Source: Actinoallomurus liliacearum (GTDB lineage Bacteria; Actinomycetota; Actinomycetes; Streptosporangiales; Streptosporangiaceae). From it: a DNA stretch of 64,000 bases. The stretch lies in the NCBI RefSeq assembly GCF_039542035.1, contig NZ_BAABHJ010000001.1:124001-188000 (forward strand), given 5' to 3'. The notes beneath the pieces are model-generated. The model did no database searches. It saw only the letters and a list, made by a program, of their open reading frames with translations, and was not told the origin of the DNA. The translations under genes and the position numbers were made by a program. This document shows, piece after piece, positions 50,872-59,773 of this stretch; the first letter of the stretch is position 1; each line of letters opens with the position of its first letter.

Positions 50872-52068
50872 TCAGTCGCGCGCCGGGGCCCGTACCTGGT
50901 CGGCGATGTGGTCGGCGATGGCCAACGCGGACGTCGCGGCGGGCGAGGGCGCGTTGCGGACACTCACGACCGGGCCGAGGTGGTGGATGGCGAAGTCGTC
51001 CACGAGGCTCCCGTCACGGTCGACGGCCTGCGCGCGCACTCCGGCCGGGGCCGGCAGCACGTCCCCGGCCGTCAACTCCGGCACGTACGCGCGGGCCTCG
51101 GCGATGAACCGCCGTCTGGACACTGATGTCAGCGCCTCCCGAACGCCGGCGCGCCAGTGGGCACGCGCGAGGCGCCGGAACCCTCCCCACCTGAGGATGT
51201 CGCGCAGGTCGGCGAGGTCCACGTCACGGCGCCGGTAGCCCTCCCGTGCCGTGGCGAGGACCGCGTTCGGGCCGATGTCGACGGTGCCGTCCACCCGTGG
51301 GGTGAAGTGCACGCCCAGGAACGGATACGCCGGGTCGGGCACGGGATACACCAGGCCCTTGACCAGTTCCCTGCGGTGCGGGGCGAGCCGGTGGTACTCG
51401 CCGCGGAACGGGACGATCGCGGGCGCCGGCTCGTCCCCGGCGAGCGCCGCGACGCGGTCGGACTGCAGGCCCGCGCAGATCACGAGCCGGTCGACGGTGG
51501 TGACGCCCGCGGCGGTGTGCACGACGACCCGCGCGCCCGTACGCTCCAGCGCGGTCACCTCATGGCCGAGGAGCACCTGGGCCCCGGCCGCTCGCGCGTC
51601 GTCGGCCAGGGCTCGGGCGATCAGCCGGTAGTCGACGATGGCGGTCGTCGGTGAGTGCAGCGCGGCGAACCCCCGTACGTGCGGTTCCAACTCCACGAGC
51701 TCGGCCGGACCAAGGCGGCGCAGTCCCGGCACGCCGGCCGCCCGCGCCCGGTCCTCGATGTCGCGGAGTCGCCCCGCCTCGTCCGCCGACCGCGCGACGA
51801 TCACCTTGCCGATCTCCTCGTACGGCAGGTCGTGCTCGGCGCAGAACTCCTTGATCCTGCGCGCGCCGTCCCGGCACAGGCGGCTCTTCAACGAACCGGG
51901 CGGGTAGTAGACCCCGGCGTGGACGACCCCGGAGTTGTGTCCCGTCTGATGCAGCGCGACCTCGGCCTCCTTTTCGAAGACCGTGACCTCGTAGTCCCAC
52001 CGGGCGAGCCGACGAGCCACCGAGAGGCCGACGATTCCGGCACCGATCACACCGACGCTGAGAGTCAT
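50872..52068 (-). CDS. lhgO: L-2-hydroxyglutarate oxidase
   Basis: FAD enzyme of the DAO fold, 398 aa, oxidising L-2-hydroxyglutarate to 2-oxoglutarate. The dinucleotide motif is VGVIGAGIVGLSVARRLA at the N-terminus. Family landmarks are HQTGHNSGVVHAGVYYPPGS and PFRGEYHRL; the C-terminal FAD contact is VRNAPSPAATSALAIADHIA. ATG at 52068. In lysine-degrading bacteria LhgO works in the glutarate route; its place near a beta-lysine pathway operon may be coincidence. Confidence 0.92.
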   Translation of the reverse strand: MTLSVGVIGAGIVGLSVARRLARWDYEVTVFEKEAEVALHQTGHNSGVVHAGVYYPPGSLKSRLCRDGARRIKEFCAEHDLPYEEIGKVIVARSADEAGRLRDIEDRARAAGVPGLRRLGPAELVELEPHVRGFAALHSPTTAIVDYRLIARALADDARAAGAQVLLGHEVTALERTGARVVVHTAAGVTTVDRLVICAGLQSDRVAALAGDEPAPAIVPFRGEYHRLAPHRRELVKGLVYPVPDPAYPFLGVHFTPRVDGTVDIGPNAVLATAREGYRRRDVDLADLRDILRWGGFRRLARAHWRAGVREALTSVSRRRFIAEARAYVPELTAGDVLPAPAGVRAQAVDRDGSLVDDFAIHHLGPVVSVRNAPSPAATSALAIADHIADQVRAPARD

Positions 52069-52159
52069 GAGAGACACCGTCTCAATCCTGGCACCGAATG
52101 GCGACACTCCTCGCAGCCTTGCGTATACGACTGCACACCGTGCGTGACATCGTGGGCGG

Positions 52160-52498
52160 ATGCCCTCCCGGGACATCCCGTCCGTACGCCTGCGCCGCAT
52201 CGGCTCGGCACTACGCAAGGCCCGCGAGGACGGCGGGCTGACCATCGACACCGCCTGCCGCCGCTACGGCCGCTCCAAGAGCTGGGTCAGCACCCTGGAG
52301 AACGGCCTCCACTCCATCGACCCCCAGGAACTCGCCGACCTCCTGAACTTCTACGAGGTCCCCGAAGGTCCCCTCCGCGACTCCCTCCTCCACCTCGCCA
52401 CCCACAAGCCCGGCAAGAACTGGGAACGCGCCTACGAGGGCCGCATCTCCGCCGCTGCCCTCGACCTCGCCAGCCTCGAAGAGGACGCCCGCGCGTGA
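52160..52498 (+). CDS. XRE-type helix-turn-helix protein, short form
   Basis: Protein of 112 aa with one helix-turn-helix (IGSALRKAREDGGLTIDTAC, then RRYGRSKSWVSTLENGLHSI). The layout is that of actinobacterial XRE regulators that normally carry a DUF5753 domain, which is absent. The C-terminal 40 residues are helical (ISAAALDLASLEEDARA). It stands alone between lhgO and ppm1. Targets unknown. Confidence 0.8.
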   Translation: MPSRDIPSVRLRRIGSALRKAREDGGLTIDTACRRYGRSKSWVSTLENGLHSIDPQELADLLNFYEVPEGPLRDSLLHLATHKPGKNWERAYEGRISAAALDLASLEEDARA

Positions 52499-52793
52499 TC
52501 GGCGGCTGGCGTAGGCGCGGCGAGCGCGCGGCAGCGGCTGGACGGGGAGGACCTCAAGGCTCGGGCAAGGCCTTCCCTCCTACCGACAGTCCCGGCATCC
52601 CGCCCGGTGCGCGGACGCTTCTCCGAGCATTCGGCGCGCCGCCCAGGCGGCCCTACGGTCCCTGGCCGGCCGCGTGGACCCGCCGTGCGCCGGGCCCTGC
52701 CCCGCTCCGAGCCGCCCGCCTCGCGGACGGCTGCTTCGCGGACGGCTGCCCGTCCGGTCGGCCGCTCCGTGCCGCCGACGGGCGCCGGTGTGG

Positions 52794-53546
52794 TCAGTGT
52801 CGCTCGCGTCCGGTGAGACGGCCCAGCCAGTAGGCGACGCCCCACCCGGCGATCCGCCGGAACGCCTCGACCATGATCGCGCGGCTCATCTTGCTGGCGC
52901 CGTGGGTGCGCTCGACGAACCGGATCGGGACCTCGGCGACCCGCAGGCCGGCCCGTACGGTCCGCAGCGTCAGGTCGACCTGGAAGCAGTAGCCCTGCGA
53001 CGCGACATCGTCGATGTCGATCTTCTGCAGGGTCGTCGCGCGGTAGGCGCGGTACCCGCCGGTCGAGTCGCGCACCGGGATGCCCAGCATGAGCCGCGCG
53101 TAGATGTTGGCGCCCCGCGACAGGATCTCGCGGTTGATCGGCCAGTTCTCCACTTTGCCGCCGCGCACCCACCGCGAGCCGATGACCAGGTCCGCCTCGC
53201 CGAGCGCACTGAGCAGCCGGCCCAGCTCCTCGGGCTGATGGGATCCGTCGGCGTCCATTTCGACGAGGACGTCGAAGCCGTGGTCCATCCCCCAGTGGAA
53301 GCCCGCGATGTACGCGGCGCCGAGCCCCTCCTTGCCGGCGCGGTGCAGCACGTGCACCCGCTCGTCGTCGGCGGCCAGCCCGTCGGCGATCTTCCCGGTG
53401 CCGTCGGGGCTGTTGTCGTCGGCGACCAGGATGTCGGCCTCGGGCACGGCCGTGCGCACCCGGGCGACGATGCTCTCGATGTTCTCCCGCTCGTTGTACG
53501 TCGGGATGATCACGAGCACCCGCCCGATGTCGTCCGTGTTCTGCAC
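52794..53546 (-). CDS. ppm1: polyprenol monophosphomannose synthase
   Basis: GT2 glycosyltransferase, 250 aa, transferring mannose from GDP-mannose to polyprenyl phosphate on the cytoplasmic face; the lipid-linked mannose feeds protein and glycolipid mannosylation. N-terminal VLVIIPTYNERENIESIVAR, the nucleotide region VADDNSPDGTGKIADGL, DAD in LVEMDADGSHQPEEL at about residue 98, and GASKMSRAIMVEAFRRI near the end are all DPM1-family motifs. It starts three bases after the lnt stop. In mycobacteria the two activities are linked, so co-expression fits. Confidence 0.93.
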   Translation of the reverse strand: MQNTDDIGRVLVIIPTYNERENIESIVARVRTAVPEADILVADDNSPDGTGKIADGLAADDERVHVLHRAGKEGLGAAYIAGFHWGMDHGFDVLVEMDADGSHQPEELGRLLSALGEADLVIGSRWVRGGKVENWPINREILSRGANIYARLMLGIPVRDSTGGYRAYRATTLQKIDIDDVASQGYCFQVDLTLRTVRAGLRVAEVPIRFVERTHGASKMSRAIMVEAFRRIAGWGVAYWLGRLTGRERH

Positions 53547-53549
53547 CGG

Positions 53550-55226
53550 TCAGGCCCCCCTGCTCGTCTTCCGTGTCCTCCAGGCGGCGGCCACCGCGGC
53601 CGCGAGTCCCAGCAGCGCCAGCACCCACTCGGGAGCGGCACCCAGGTGATCAGTAAGGGTACGCGAGGTACGCAGCGGCACGCGGTGGACCTGGATGTCC
53701 GGGGTGAATTCCTTTGACTGCGTGAGAACCCGCCCGTCCGGCGCGATGATGCCGCTGATCCCGCTCGTGGAGGCGACGAGGACACTGCGCCCGTGCTCGA
53801 CCGCGCGCATCCGCGACATCGCGAACTGCTGCGGGGGAAGGCTCGTGCGCCCGAAGGTCGCGTTGTTGGTCTGCACGACGAGCAGCGGGGCGTCGGCCAC
53901 ATCCCGCACGATCCCGTCGTAGGCGACTTCAAAACAGATGACGTCTCCGATTTTCACCGGACCGAGCTGAAGGGATCCACGTGAACGGCCCTTGACGAAC
54001 TCGCCAACCCGGTCGAAACGCGTGATGAGCTTCAGCAGCAGGCCGCGGAAGATCGGGATGTACTCGCCGAACGGCAGCGGATGGCGCTTGACGTAGTACG
54101 CGCCGGGGCCCTTGGCGGGATCCCACACGATCCCGCGGTTCTCCACGTGCTCGCCGTCGCCCGCGTCGATCACGGCGCCGACCAGCACCGGAACACCGAT
54201 GTCCTTGACCGCCGCGTCGATCACCTCGCGGGCCTGCTCGTCGGCGTAGGGGTCCAGGTCGCTGGAGTTCTCCGGCCAGATCACCAGGTCGGGCTTGGCC
54301 ACCTGGCCGGCGCGGACCTGCGCGGCCAGCCGGTGGGTCTCCCGGGCGTGGTTGTTCAGGACGGCCTGCCGCTGGCCGAGAAAGTCCAGGCCGGCGCGCG
54401 GCACGTTGCCCTGGATGACCGCGACGGTGATCGAGCGACCGCCGGTCGGACGGGGCACGAGCACCCCGACCACCCCGAGCACGAGCACGCCGGCCAGCGC
54501 CAGGGCCGCCCAGCGGACCGGACGCCGCGTCACCGCGCCCGGTGCGCGACCCGCGGCGTCGGGCTCGGTGACCCCCTCGGGGGTCTCCTCAGCGGTCGGG
54601 TCCGTGTCGGGGCCCGGATCCGGGACCGCGTCGGCGTTCCGCCGACGCCACAGGAGCAGGACCGCCGCGGCGAGCAGCCCGCCGCTGAGCGCGGTCACGA
54701 AGCCGACCAGGGGCGCGCCGCCGATGGAGGCGTAGCCGGTGAAGGGCGAGGCGGTCTGGCTGAACGCCAGCCGGGCCCAGGGAAAGCCGCCGAAGGGCAC
54801 CCGGCCGCGAATGAGCTCCTCGGCGATCCACGCCGCGGCCGTCCACACGGGCCAGCCCGGCAGGCGGGTCACCAGGACGAGGCCGATGCCCAGCACCGCG
54901 AAGTAGAGCGCCTCGAAGATGCTCAGCGCGATCCACGCGTCCATACCGACGGGCCGCAGGCCCTCGAAGGTCGGGAAGCAGAAGGCCAGACCGAACAGCA
55001 TGCCGAGGCCGGCGCCACGGCCCCAGGTCCGGCCGCGCAGTAGCAGCGTGAGCAGCGCGGTCGCCACCGGCGCCAACGGCCACCAGCCGATCGGCGGGAA
55101 CGCCGCGGCCAGCAGCAGGCCGGCCACCACCACACCCGCCGGACGCGGCAGCCAGGCCGGAACCCGCGACGCCCGGTCACCCTTGGCGACGTCAGGCGTC
55201 TTCTGGGCGAGCATCTCCTGCGCCAC
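53550..55226 (-). CDS. lnt: apolipoprotein N-acyltransferase
   Basis: Membrane enzyme that adds the third acyl chain to lipoproteins. About 558 aa. Several N-terminal membrane helices (VVVAGLLLAAAFPPIGWWPL; AWIALSIFEALYFAVLGIGL), then an acidic Pro/Asp/Glu-rich loop at about 198-235 and a last helix lead into the nitrilase-like domain. The catalytic Glu, Lys and Cys are in WPENSSD (about 319), YYVKRHPLPFGEY (380) and VICFEVAYD (431). GTG at 55226 is chosen because AGGAG lies five bases before it. Followed at once by ppm1. Confidence 0.92.
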   Translation of the reverse strand: MAQEMLAQKTPDVAKGDRASRVPAWLPRPAGVVVAGLLLAAAFPPIGWWPLAPVATALLTLLLRGRTWGRGAGLGMLFGLAFCFPTFEGLRPVGMDAWIALSIFEALYFAVLGIGLVLVTRLPGWPVWTAAAWIAEELIRGRVPFGGFPWARLAFSQTASPFTGYASIGGAPLVGFVTALSGGLLAAAVLLLWRRRNADAVPDPGPDTDPTAEETPEGVTEPDAAGRAPGAVTRRPVRWAALALAGVLVLGVVGVLVPRPTGGRSITVAVIQGNVPRAGLDFLGQRQAVLNNHARETHRLAAQVRAGQVAKPDLVIWPENSSDLDPYADEQAREVIDAAVKDIGVPVLVGAVIDAGDGEHVENRGIVWDPAKGPGAYYVKRHPLPFGEYIPIFRGLLLKLITRFDRVGEFVKGRSRGSLQLGPVKIGDVICFEVAYDGIVRDVADAPLLVVQTNNATFGRTSLPPQQFAMSRMRAVEHGRSVLVASTSGISGIIAPDGRVLTQSKEFTPDIQVHRVPLRTSRTLTDHLGAAPEWVLALLGLAAAVAAAWRTRKTSRGA

Positions 55227-55845
55227 CAGCACTCCTCATCCGATCCGACCGTCGACGGAACGCTACCCGCCGGTGGGGACCGGACGAATACGGGCAGGCC
55301 GCTTTGCACGGATGATCCCACTTCCAGCGCCAAGTCGCACGGACCGAGAGGGGCGAGACGCCGGGTCGCGTCCGGGCAGGAGACGGGGGCCTGAGCGGCC
55401 CCTGCGAGAGCGGCGACGCGACCGGATCCGGGCAGGGCCCGGAAACGGAAGAGGACCCGGGCGCTCCCTTCGTACCGGACCCGTCTCGTCGGCGGCGAGC
55501 GCGTAGTCCGTTGTCTGATGGGTGCCCAGGCCCTTACCGAGTTCCACCCCCCGCCGGCCGGGGTGCTCCGGCCTCGGGCGGGCGCTTCATCGTGCGTCTG
55601 GCATGGACGGATGGGCGCCTGAGCCGGCGCGTGCTCGCAACCCCCGTCGCGACGCAAGATTCGCGGCGCCCCGGTCGGCCGACCGGTCAGTCCTGCGGTG
55701 GACGTTCAGGCAACCTATCGAGATCCGTAGCGATGTCAAGGCGGCCACGACCTGCGGATTGCCACATCACCGCAGGTCAGCGCGCCAATGACACCCCCCG
55801 GAAATCCCTGTGATCATCGTCGTTCATCGCGTGTCGATCCGCCCG
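55227..55845. other. intergenic region, no gene recognised
   Basis: About 620 bases between kal and lnt, both on the minus strand. It should hold the lnt promoter. Open frames are present but Arg/Pro-rich, without domain or ribosome site; no clear terminator hairpin was seen after kal. Confidence 0.45.
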
Positions 55846-56259
55846 TCAGGTATCGGCGTGCGGTAGGACGACGGTTCCGGTCGCGGTGACGGCGACGATG
55901 GGCTCATCCAGCACCTCGGCGGCCGACGGCCCCTTGTCCGGGCGCGCCCGGCAGACCACCCGCGCCTCGAACGCCAGCGTACGGCTGCGGCGCCCGGCCC
56001 GGACGACCGTCGCGGTCGCCTCCAGGACGTCGCCGGCGTGCACGGGAGCACGGAACTGCACGTCGTCGTAGGAGGCGAACAGGCCCTCGTCGCCGCCGTC
56101 GCGGATGCACACCTCGGTGGCGACGTCGCCGAACATCCCGAGGACGTACGCGCCGTCGACGAGGTTCCCGCCATAATGGGCGTGCGCGTACGGGACGTAG
56201 CGGCGGTGCGTGACGCTCAGCCCGACGCGCGGGTCGTCGCTCTCGGGTCGAGTGGTCAT
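55846..56259 (-). CDS. kal: 3-aminobutyryl-CoA ammonia-lyase
   Basis: Hotdog-fold enzyme of 137 aa that removes ammonia from L-3-aminobutyryl-CoA to give crotonyl-CoA, the last specific step of lysine fermentation. Features are RRYVPYAHAHYGGNLVDGAY at the N-terminus, then the hotdog strands (YDDVQFRAPVHAGDVLEATA, TLAFEARVVCRARP). Hotdog enzymes are hard to tell apart, so the call rests on its overlap (ATGA) with kamE and place in the cluster. It is last in the operon. Confidence 0.85.
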   Translation of the reverse strand: MTTRPESDDPRVGLSVTHRRYVPYAHAHYGGNLVDGAYVLGMFGDVATEVCIRDGGDEGLFASYDDVQFRAPVHAGDVLEATATVVRAGRRSRTLAFEARVVCRARPDKGPSAAEVLDEPIVAVTATGTVVLPHADT

Positions 56260-57086
56260 CGTTCGCCCTCCGCGGGGTTCTCGGGGGTCCAGCTGGGCAG
56301 CAGGGCGTGCACGAGGTAGCTGGCGACCTCGCGAGGAGTGGTGCCCTTGCCGAAGATGCGGTCGACGCCGAGTTCCTGCTCGGTGACCGTGTCGAAGCGG
56401 GGGCCGCCCGCGATGAGCAGCGGCCGTCCCATGCCCGGCCCGACCGCGGTCGGGTAGGCGGCGTGGAAGGCCGCGGCCATCTGCTTGGTGTTGTGAATGT
56501 GGGCGTTCTTCTGGGTGACGACCTGGGAGACGAGGACGGCGTCGGCGTTCTCGGCCTTGGCCCGCTCGACCAGCTCCTCGACGGTGACCTGGGCGCCCAT
56601 GTTGATCACCTGGATCTCGCGGTGGTACTCCAGGCCCTTCTCCCCCGCGAAGCCCTTGACGTTGAGGATCGCGTCGATGCCGACCGTGTGCGCGTCGGTG
56701 CCGATGCAGGCGCCGACGACGACCATGCGGCGGCTCAGGACGGTGCGGATCGCCAGGTCGATCTCCTTGCCCGACAGCAGGGGGTACTCCCGGCCCTCCG
56801 GGACCTCGATGCCGGCGTAGTCGATGAGGTGGTTCACCTTGCCGTACACGATGAAGAACGTGAAGTTCGGCCCCATCGCCTTGGAATGCACGACGCTGGC
56901 CGGCTCCAGGCCCATCTTGCCGGCCAGCTGCAGCGCGGCCAGCTCGGCGCGTTTTCCGGCCGGCACGGGCAGACTGAAGGACAGCTGCACCATCGCGTCG
57001 CCGGTCGTGTCGCCGTACGGCCGGATGATCGAGGGCAGGTCCTGGGGCGCGGTCCGGTCGGTGGTGGCGGAGTCCTGCGGTCTCAT
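56256..57086 (-). CDS. kamE: beta-lysine 5,6-aminomutase, beta subunit
   Basis: Cobalamin-binding subunit, 276 aa, of the adenosyl-B12- and PLP-dependent aminomutase that turns L-beta-lysine into 3,5-diaminohexanoate. The N-terminal part (MVQLSFSLPVPAGKRAELAA, then KMGLEPASVVHSKAMGPNF) is followed by the B12 motif ACIGTDAHTVGIDAILNVKG, with DxHxxG supplying the cobalt-binding His. The Rossmann-like half continues with INMGAQVTVEELVERAKAEN. Starts and stops overlap kamD and kal as ATGA, giving tight coupling. Confidence 0.93.
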   Translation of the reverse strand: MRPQDSATTDRTAPQDLPSIIRPYGDTTGDAMVQLSFSLPVPAGKRAELAALQLAGKMGLEPASVVHSKAMGPNFTFFIVYGKVNHLIDYAGIEVPEGREYPLLSGKEIDLAIRTVLSRRMVVVGACIGTDAHTVGIDAILNVKGFAGEKGLEYHREIQVINMGAQVTVEELVERAKAENADAVLVSQVVTQKNAHIHNTKQMAAAFHAAYPTAVGPGMGRPLLIAGGPRFDTVTEQELGVDRIFGKGTTPREVASYLVHALLPSWTPENPAEGER

Positions 57087-58678
57087 TCGGCGCTCCCTGC
57101 GGGCGTGGGCACGGCGGTGGCGTGCGGGTCCTCCGACTCGAGGATCTCGGTGACGGGGTTGAAGTAGCCGTCGGCGCGCTCGACGACGCCGTCCAGCCCC
57201 TTGCCGCCGTCGGCGGGCCGCCGGGTCACGCCGAACGTCCCGTCGGCGATCGCCTTCAGGAGCGTGTCGTCGCAGATCCGCTCGAGCAGGTCGACGGACT
57301 CCGACAGCACCTGCCGGGCCCGGTGGACGATGAACCCGTCCGGGCGCGGGACGAAGTCCTCGGCGAGGGCGCCACAGGCGTCGCGGACGTACCGGACGTT
57401 CTCCAGGGCGAGGTCGCGGTCGGACAGCCACGGGGTGTGGATGCCCTCGGTCATCATCCCGATCAGGATGATCGACTGGCCGGTCATCACGCCGGCGAGG
57501 TTGAAGAAGGCGTCCAGGAGGTAACCGGCGAAGATGTTGCCGGTCATGTGCTTGGTCGGCGGCATGTACTTCAGCGGCGCGTCCGGGAACAGCTCCCGTA
57601 CGAGCTGGGCGTGGGCGAGCTCGAGCCGGAAGGACTGGGGGATCGCCGGGTTGATCTCGAACGCGTGGCCGAGGCCGAGCTGCCAGTCCGCCAGGCCCGC
57701 CTCCTTGCCGAACCGCTCGTTCAGCAACTGGCTGACGATGACGGTGTGGGCGGCGTCGACGGCGTCGGCGGTGGTGAGGTAGTTGTCCTCGCCGGTGTTG
57801 ATCACGATGCCGGCGCGGGCGTGGATCTGCCGGGAGAACCGCTGGTCGATGAAGGTCCGCCGCGGGTTGATGTCGCGGAAGATGATGCCGTACATGCAGT
57901 CGTTCAGCATCATGTCGAGGCGTTCCAGGCCGGCCAGCGTGGCGATCTCGGGCATGCACAGCCCCGACGCGTAGTTGGTGAGCCGCACGTACCGGCCGAG
58001 CTCGTGCGAGACGTCGTCGAGCGCCGCCCGCATCAGCCGGAAGTTCTCCTGGGTGGCGTACGTCCCGGCGTAGCCCTCGCGGGTGGCGCCCTCGGGCACG
58101 TAGTCCAGCAGCGACTGACCGGTCGAGCGGATCACCGCGACGACGTCGGCGCCCTCGCGCGCGGCGGCCTGCGCCTGGGGGATGTCCTCGTAGATGTCGC
58201 CGGTGGCGACGATCAGGTAGATCCAGGGCTGGCGGGGGTCGCCGGTCAGGCGCAGCATCGCGTCGCGTTCGGCTCGGCGCGCGTCGATGCGGCCGATGCC
58301 CTGCCGGGCCGCGCGGCGGGCCAGCTCGGCCGCCGCGTCGGCGTCGCCGCCGGTCGGCAGGCGGAACGTCACCGCGCCCAGGGACGCCGCCCGGGCCAGG
58401 TCGCCCAGGTCGGCGTACGGCTCCCGCAGGAGCGCGTCGAAGACCGGCAGCGCGATCCCGTGCTCCAGGCCCACCTGGTCGCGTACGGCGTCGACGAGGT
58501 GGTTCACCCATGGCAGGCCGTCGGAGTCGGCGCCGGTCAGGCCGGCCAGCCGCAGCTGCGCCCGCTCGACCGAGACGGTCGTGTGGGTGCGGGCCATCTC
58601 GATCACCGGCTGGGCGGCGCGCTCGGCGAGCAGCCGTGCCTTGCGGACCACCGAAGAGTCCAGATCCAGTTTCGTCAT
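57083..58678 (-). CDS. kamD: lysine 5,6-aminomutase, alpha subunit
   Basis: Catalytic TIM-barrel subunit, 531 aa, of the same B12/PLP enzyme. It holds the PLP-contact region and the adenosyl-cobalamin interface. Typical sequences are MTKLDLDSSVVRKARLLAER, IRSTGQSLLDYVPEGATREG and PTKHMTGNIFAGYLLDAFFN. ATG at 58678 overlaps the kdd stop as ATGA. Its C-terminal segment GTFGVTRRPADGGK occurs again as a short relic at 15761. Length agrees with the clostridial enzyme. Confidence 0.94.
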   Translation of the reverse strand: MTKLDLDSSVVRKARLLAERAAQPVIEMARTHTTVSVERAQLRLAGLTGADSDGLPWVNHLVDAVRDQVGLEHGIALPVFDALLREPYADLGDLARAASLGAVTFRLPTGGDADAAAELARRAARQGIGRIDARRAERDAMLRLTGDPRQPWIYLIVATGDIYEDIPQAQAAAREGADVVAVIRSTGQSLLDYVPEGATREGYAGTYATQENFRLMRAALDDVSHELGRYVRLTNYASGLCMPEIATLAGLERLDMMLNDCMYGIIFRDINPRRTFIDQRFSRQIHARAGIVINTGEDNYLTTADAVDAAHTVIVSQLLNERFGKEAGLADWQLGLGHAFEINPAIPQSFRLELAHAQLVRELFPDAPLKYMPPTKHMTGNIFAGYLLDAFFNLAGVMTGQSIILIGMMTEGIHTPWLSDRDLALENVRYVRDACGALAEDFVPRPDGFIVHRARQVLSESVDLLERICDDTLLKAIADGTFGVTRRPADGGKGLDGVVERADGYFNPVTEILESEDPHATAVPTPAGSAE

Positions 58679-59700
58679 TCCGTCTCCACCCGGTCCTGGA
58701 AGAGTTTGCGCAGGCTCGGCTCGGTACGAAGGAGGTCCAGGGCCAGCTCCGCGTGACCCGGGACGTACCCGTTTCCGATCAGCATGGTCACGTCGGCGGC
58801 CAGTCCCTCGGCGCCGAGGGCCGCCGCCGAGAACGACGTGGCCATCGAGAAGAAGATCACGGTGCCGCCCGTGGCGGTGGCCAGGATCGCGCCGTGCTCG
58901 CAGCCGGGCACGTCCACGCACACCACCGTGACGTCGGCGCCGGTCCCGCCGACGGCCTCGGCCAGCGCGATCGGGTCGCGGGCGTCGGCGAGTACCACCT
59001 CGTCGGCGAGACCGGCGGCGCGCAGCCGCGCGGCCTCGGCCTCGTTCGGCACCACGCCGACGGTCCGCTTGGCGCCGGCGCGGCGGGCGGCGGCCAGCGA
59101 CAGCGAGCCGCTCTTGCCCGCGCCGCCCAGCACCGCCACCACCGGGGAGGCGTACGAGGCGACGACGCGGGACGTGAGAGCGGGCGCGCCGCACACGTCG
59201 AGCACGGCCAGCGACAGCTCCGGCGGCAGGTCGGCGGGCAGCTCGGCCGCGATCGAGCGGGCGAACAAGATCGCGTGCCCGTCGGTGGGCACCTGCTCGC
59301 TCCGCCCGTCCCAGCGGGTGAGGCCGTCGGTGATCCGCAGCGGGGTCAGGGTGAGGGAGACCAGGGTGGCCACGCGCATCCCGGGCCGCAGGCCGAGCGG
59401 GGACCGGGGGCCGACCTCCTCGACGACGCCGATCAGCATGCCGCCCGAGCCGGTCACCGGGTTGTGCATCTTCCCGCGCGTCTCGATGATCTCGACGACC
59501 TCGGCGCGGATCCGGTCCGGATCTCCGCCATGCCGGGTGTGCAGCTGCCGGTACGAGGCGGCGTCCAGATTGAGCCGCTCGACCCGGATCCGTACCTCGT
59601 CGTCACGGACGCGCGGATCGGTGTCGAGGCGGTCGGCCGCCTGTGGCAGCACTCCCGGCGGCTCGGCGACGCGGTGTAGACCGACCGGAGAACTTCTCAT
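58675..59700 (-). CDS. kdd: L-erythro-3,5-diaminohexanoate dehydrogenase
   Basis: NAD(P)-dependent oxidative deaminase, 341 aa, converting 3,5-diaminohexanoate to 5-amino-3-oxohexanoate. It starts GLHRVAEPPGVLPQAADRLD and has the conserved ETRGKMHNPVTGSGGMLIG block typical of Kdd. The cofactor motif is VAVLGGAGKSGSLSLAAARR. First gene of a four-gene operon (kdd-kamD-kamE-kal) and divergent from kamA over a 73-base region that must hold both promoters. Confidence 0.93.
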   Translation of the reverse strand: MRSSPVGLHRVAEPPGVLPQAADRLDTDPRVRDDEVRIRVERLNLDAASYRQLHTRHGGDPDRIRAEVVEIIETRGKMHNPVTGSGGMLIGVVEEVGPRSPLGLRPGMRVATLVSLTLTPLRITDGLTRWDGRSEQVPTDGHAILFARSIAAELPADLPPELSLAVLDVCGAPALTSRVVASYASPVVAVLGGAGKSGSLSLAAARRAGAKRTVGVVPNEAEAARLRAAGLADEVVLADARDPIALAEAVGGTGADVTVVCVDVPGCEHGAILATATGGTVIFFSMATSFSAAALGAEGLAADVTMLIGNGYVPGHAELALDLLRTEPSLRKLFQDRVETE

Positions 59701-59736
59701 CCCTCACCTCGCTGGCGCAAAATCTTACGGTTAGTC

Positions 59737-59766
59737 TTGGCTCTAGCAGAATATTTCTCGTATCGT
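59737..59766 (+). promoter_or_regulatory. candidate kamA promoter, probably leaderless transcript
   Basis: TTGGCT and TATCGT spaced by 18 bases end seven bases before the kamA ATG, so transcription would begin at or next to the start codon. There is no ribosome-binding site before that ATG. This fits a leaderless mRNA, common in actinobacteria. Confidence 0.45.
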
Positions 59767-59773
59767 CAGGCTA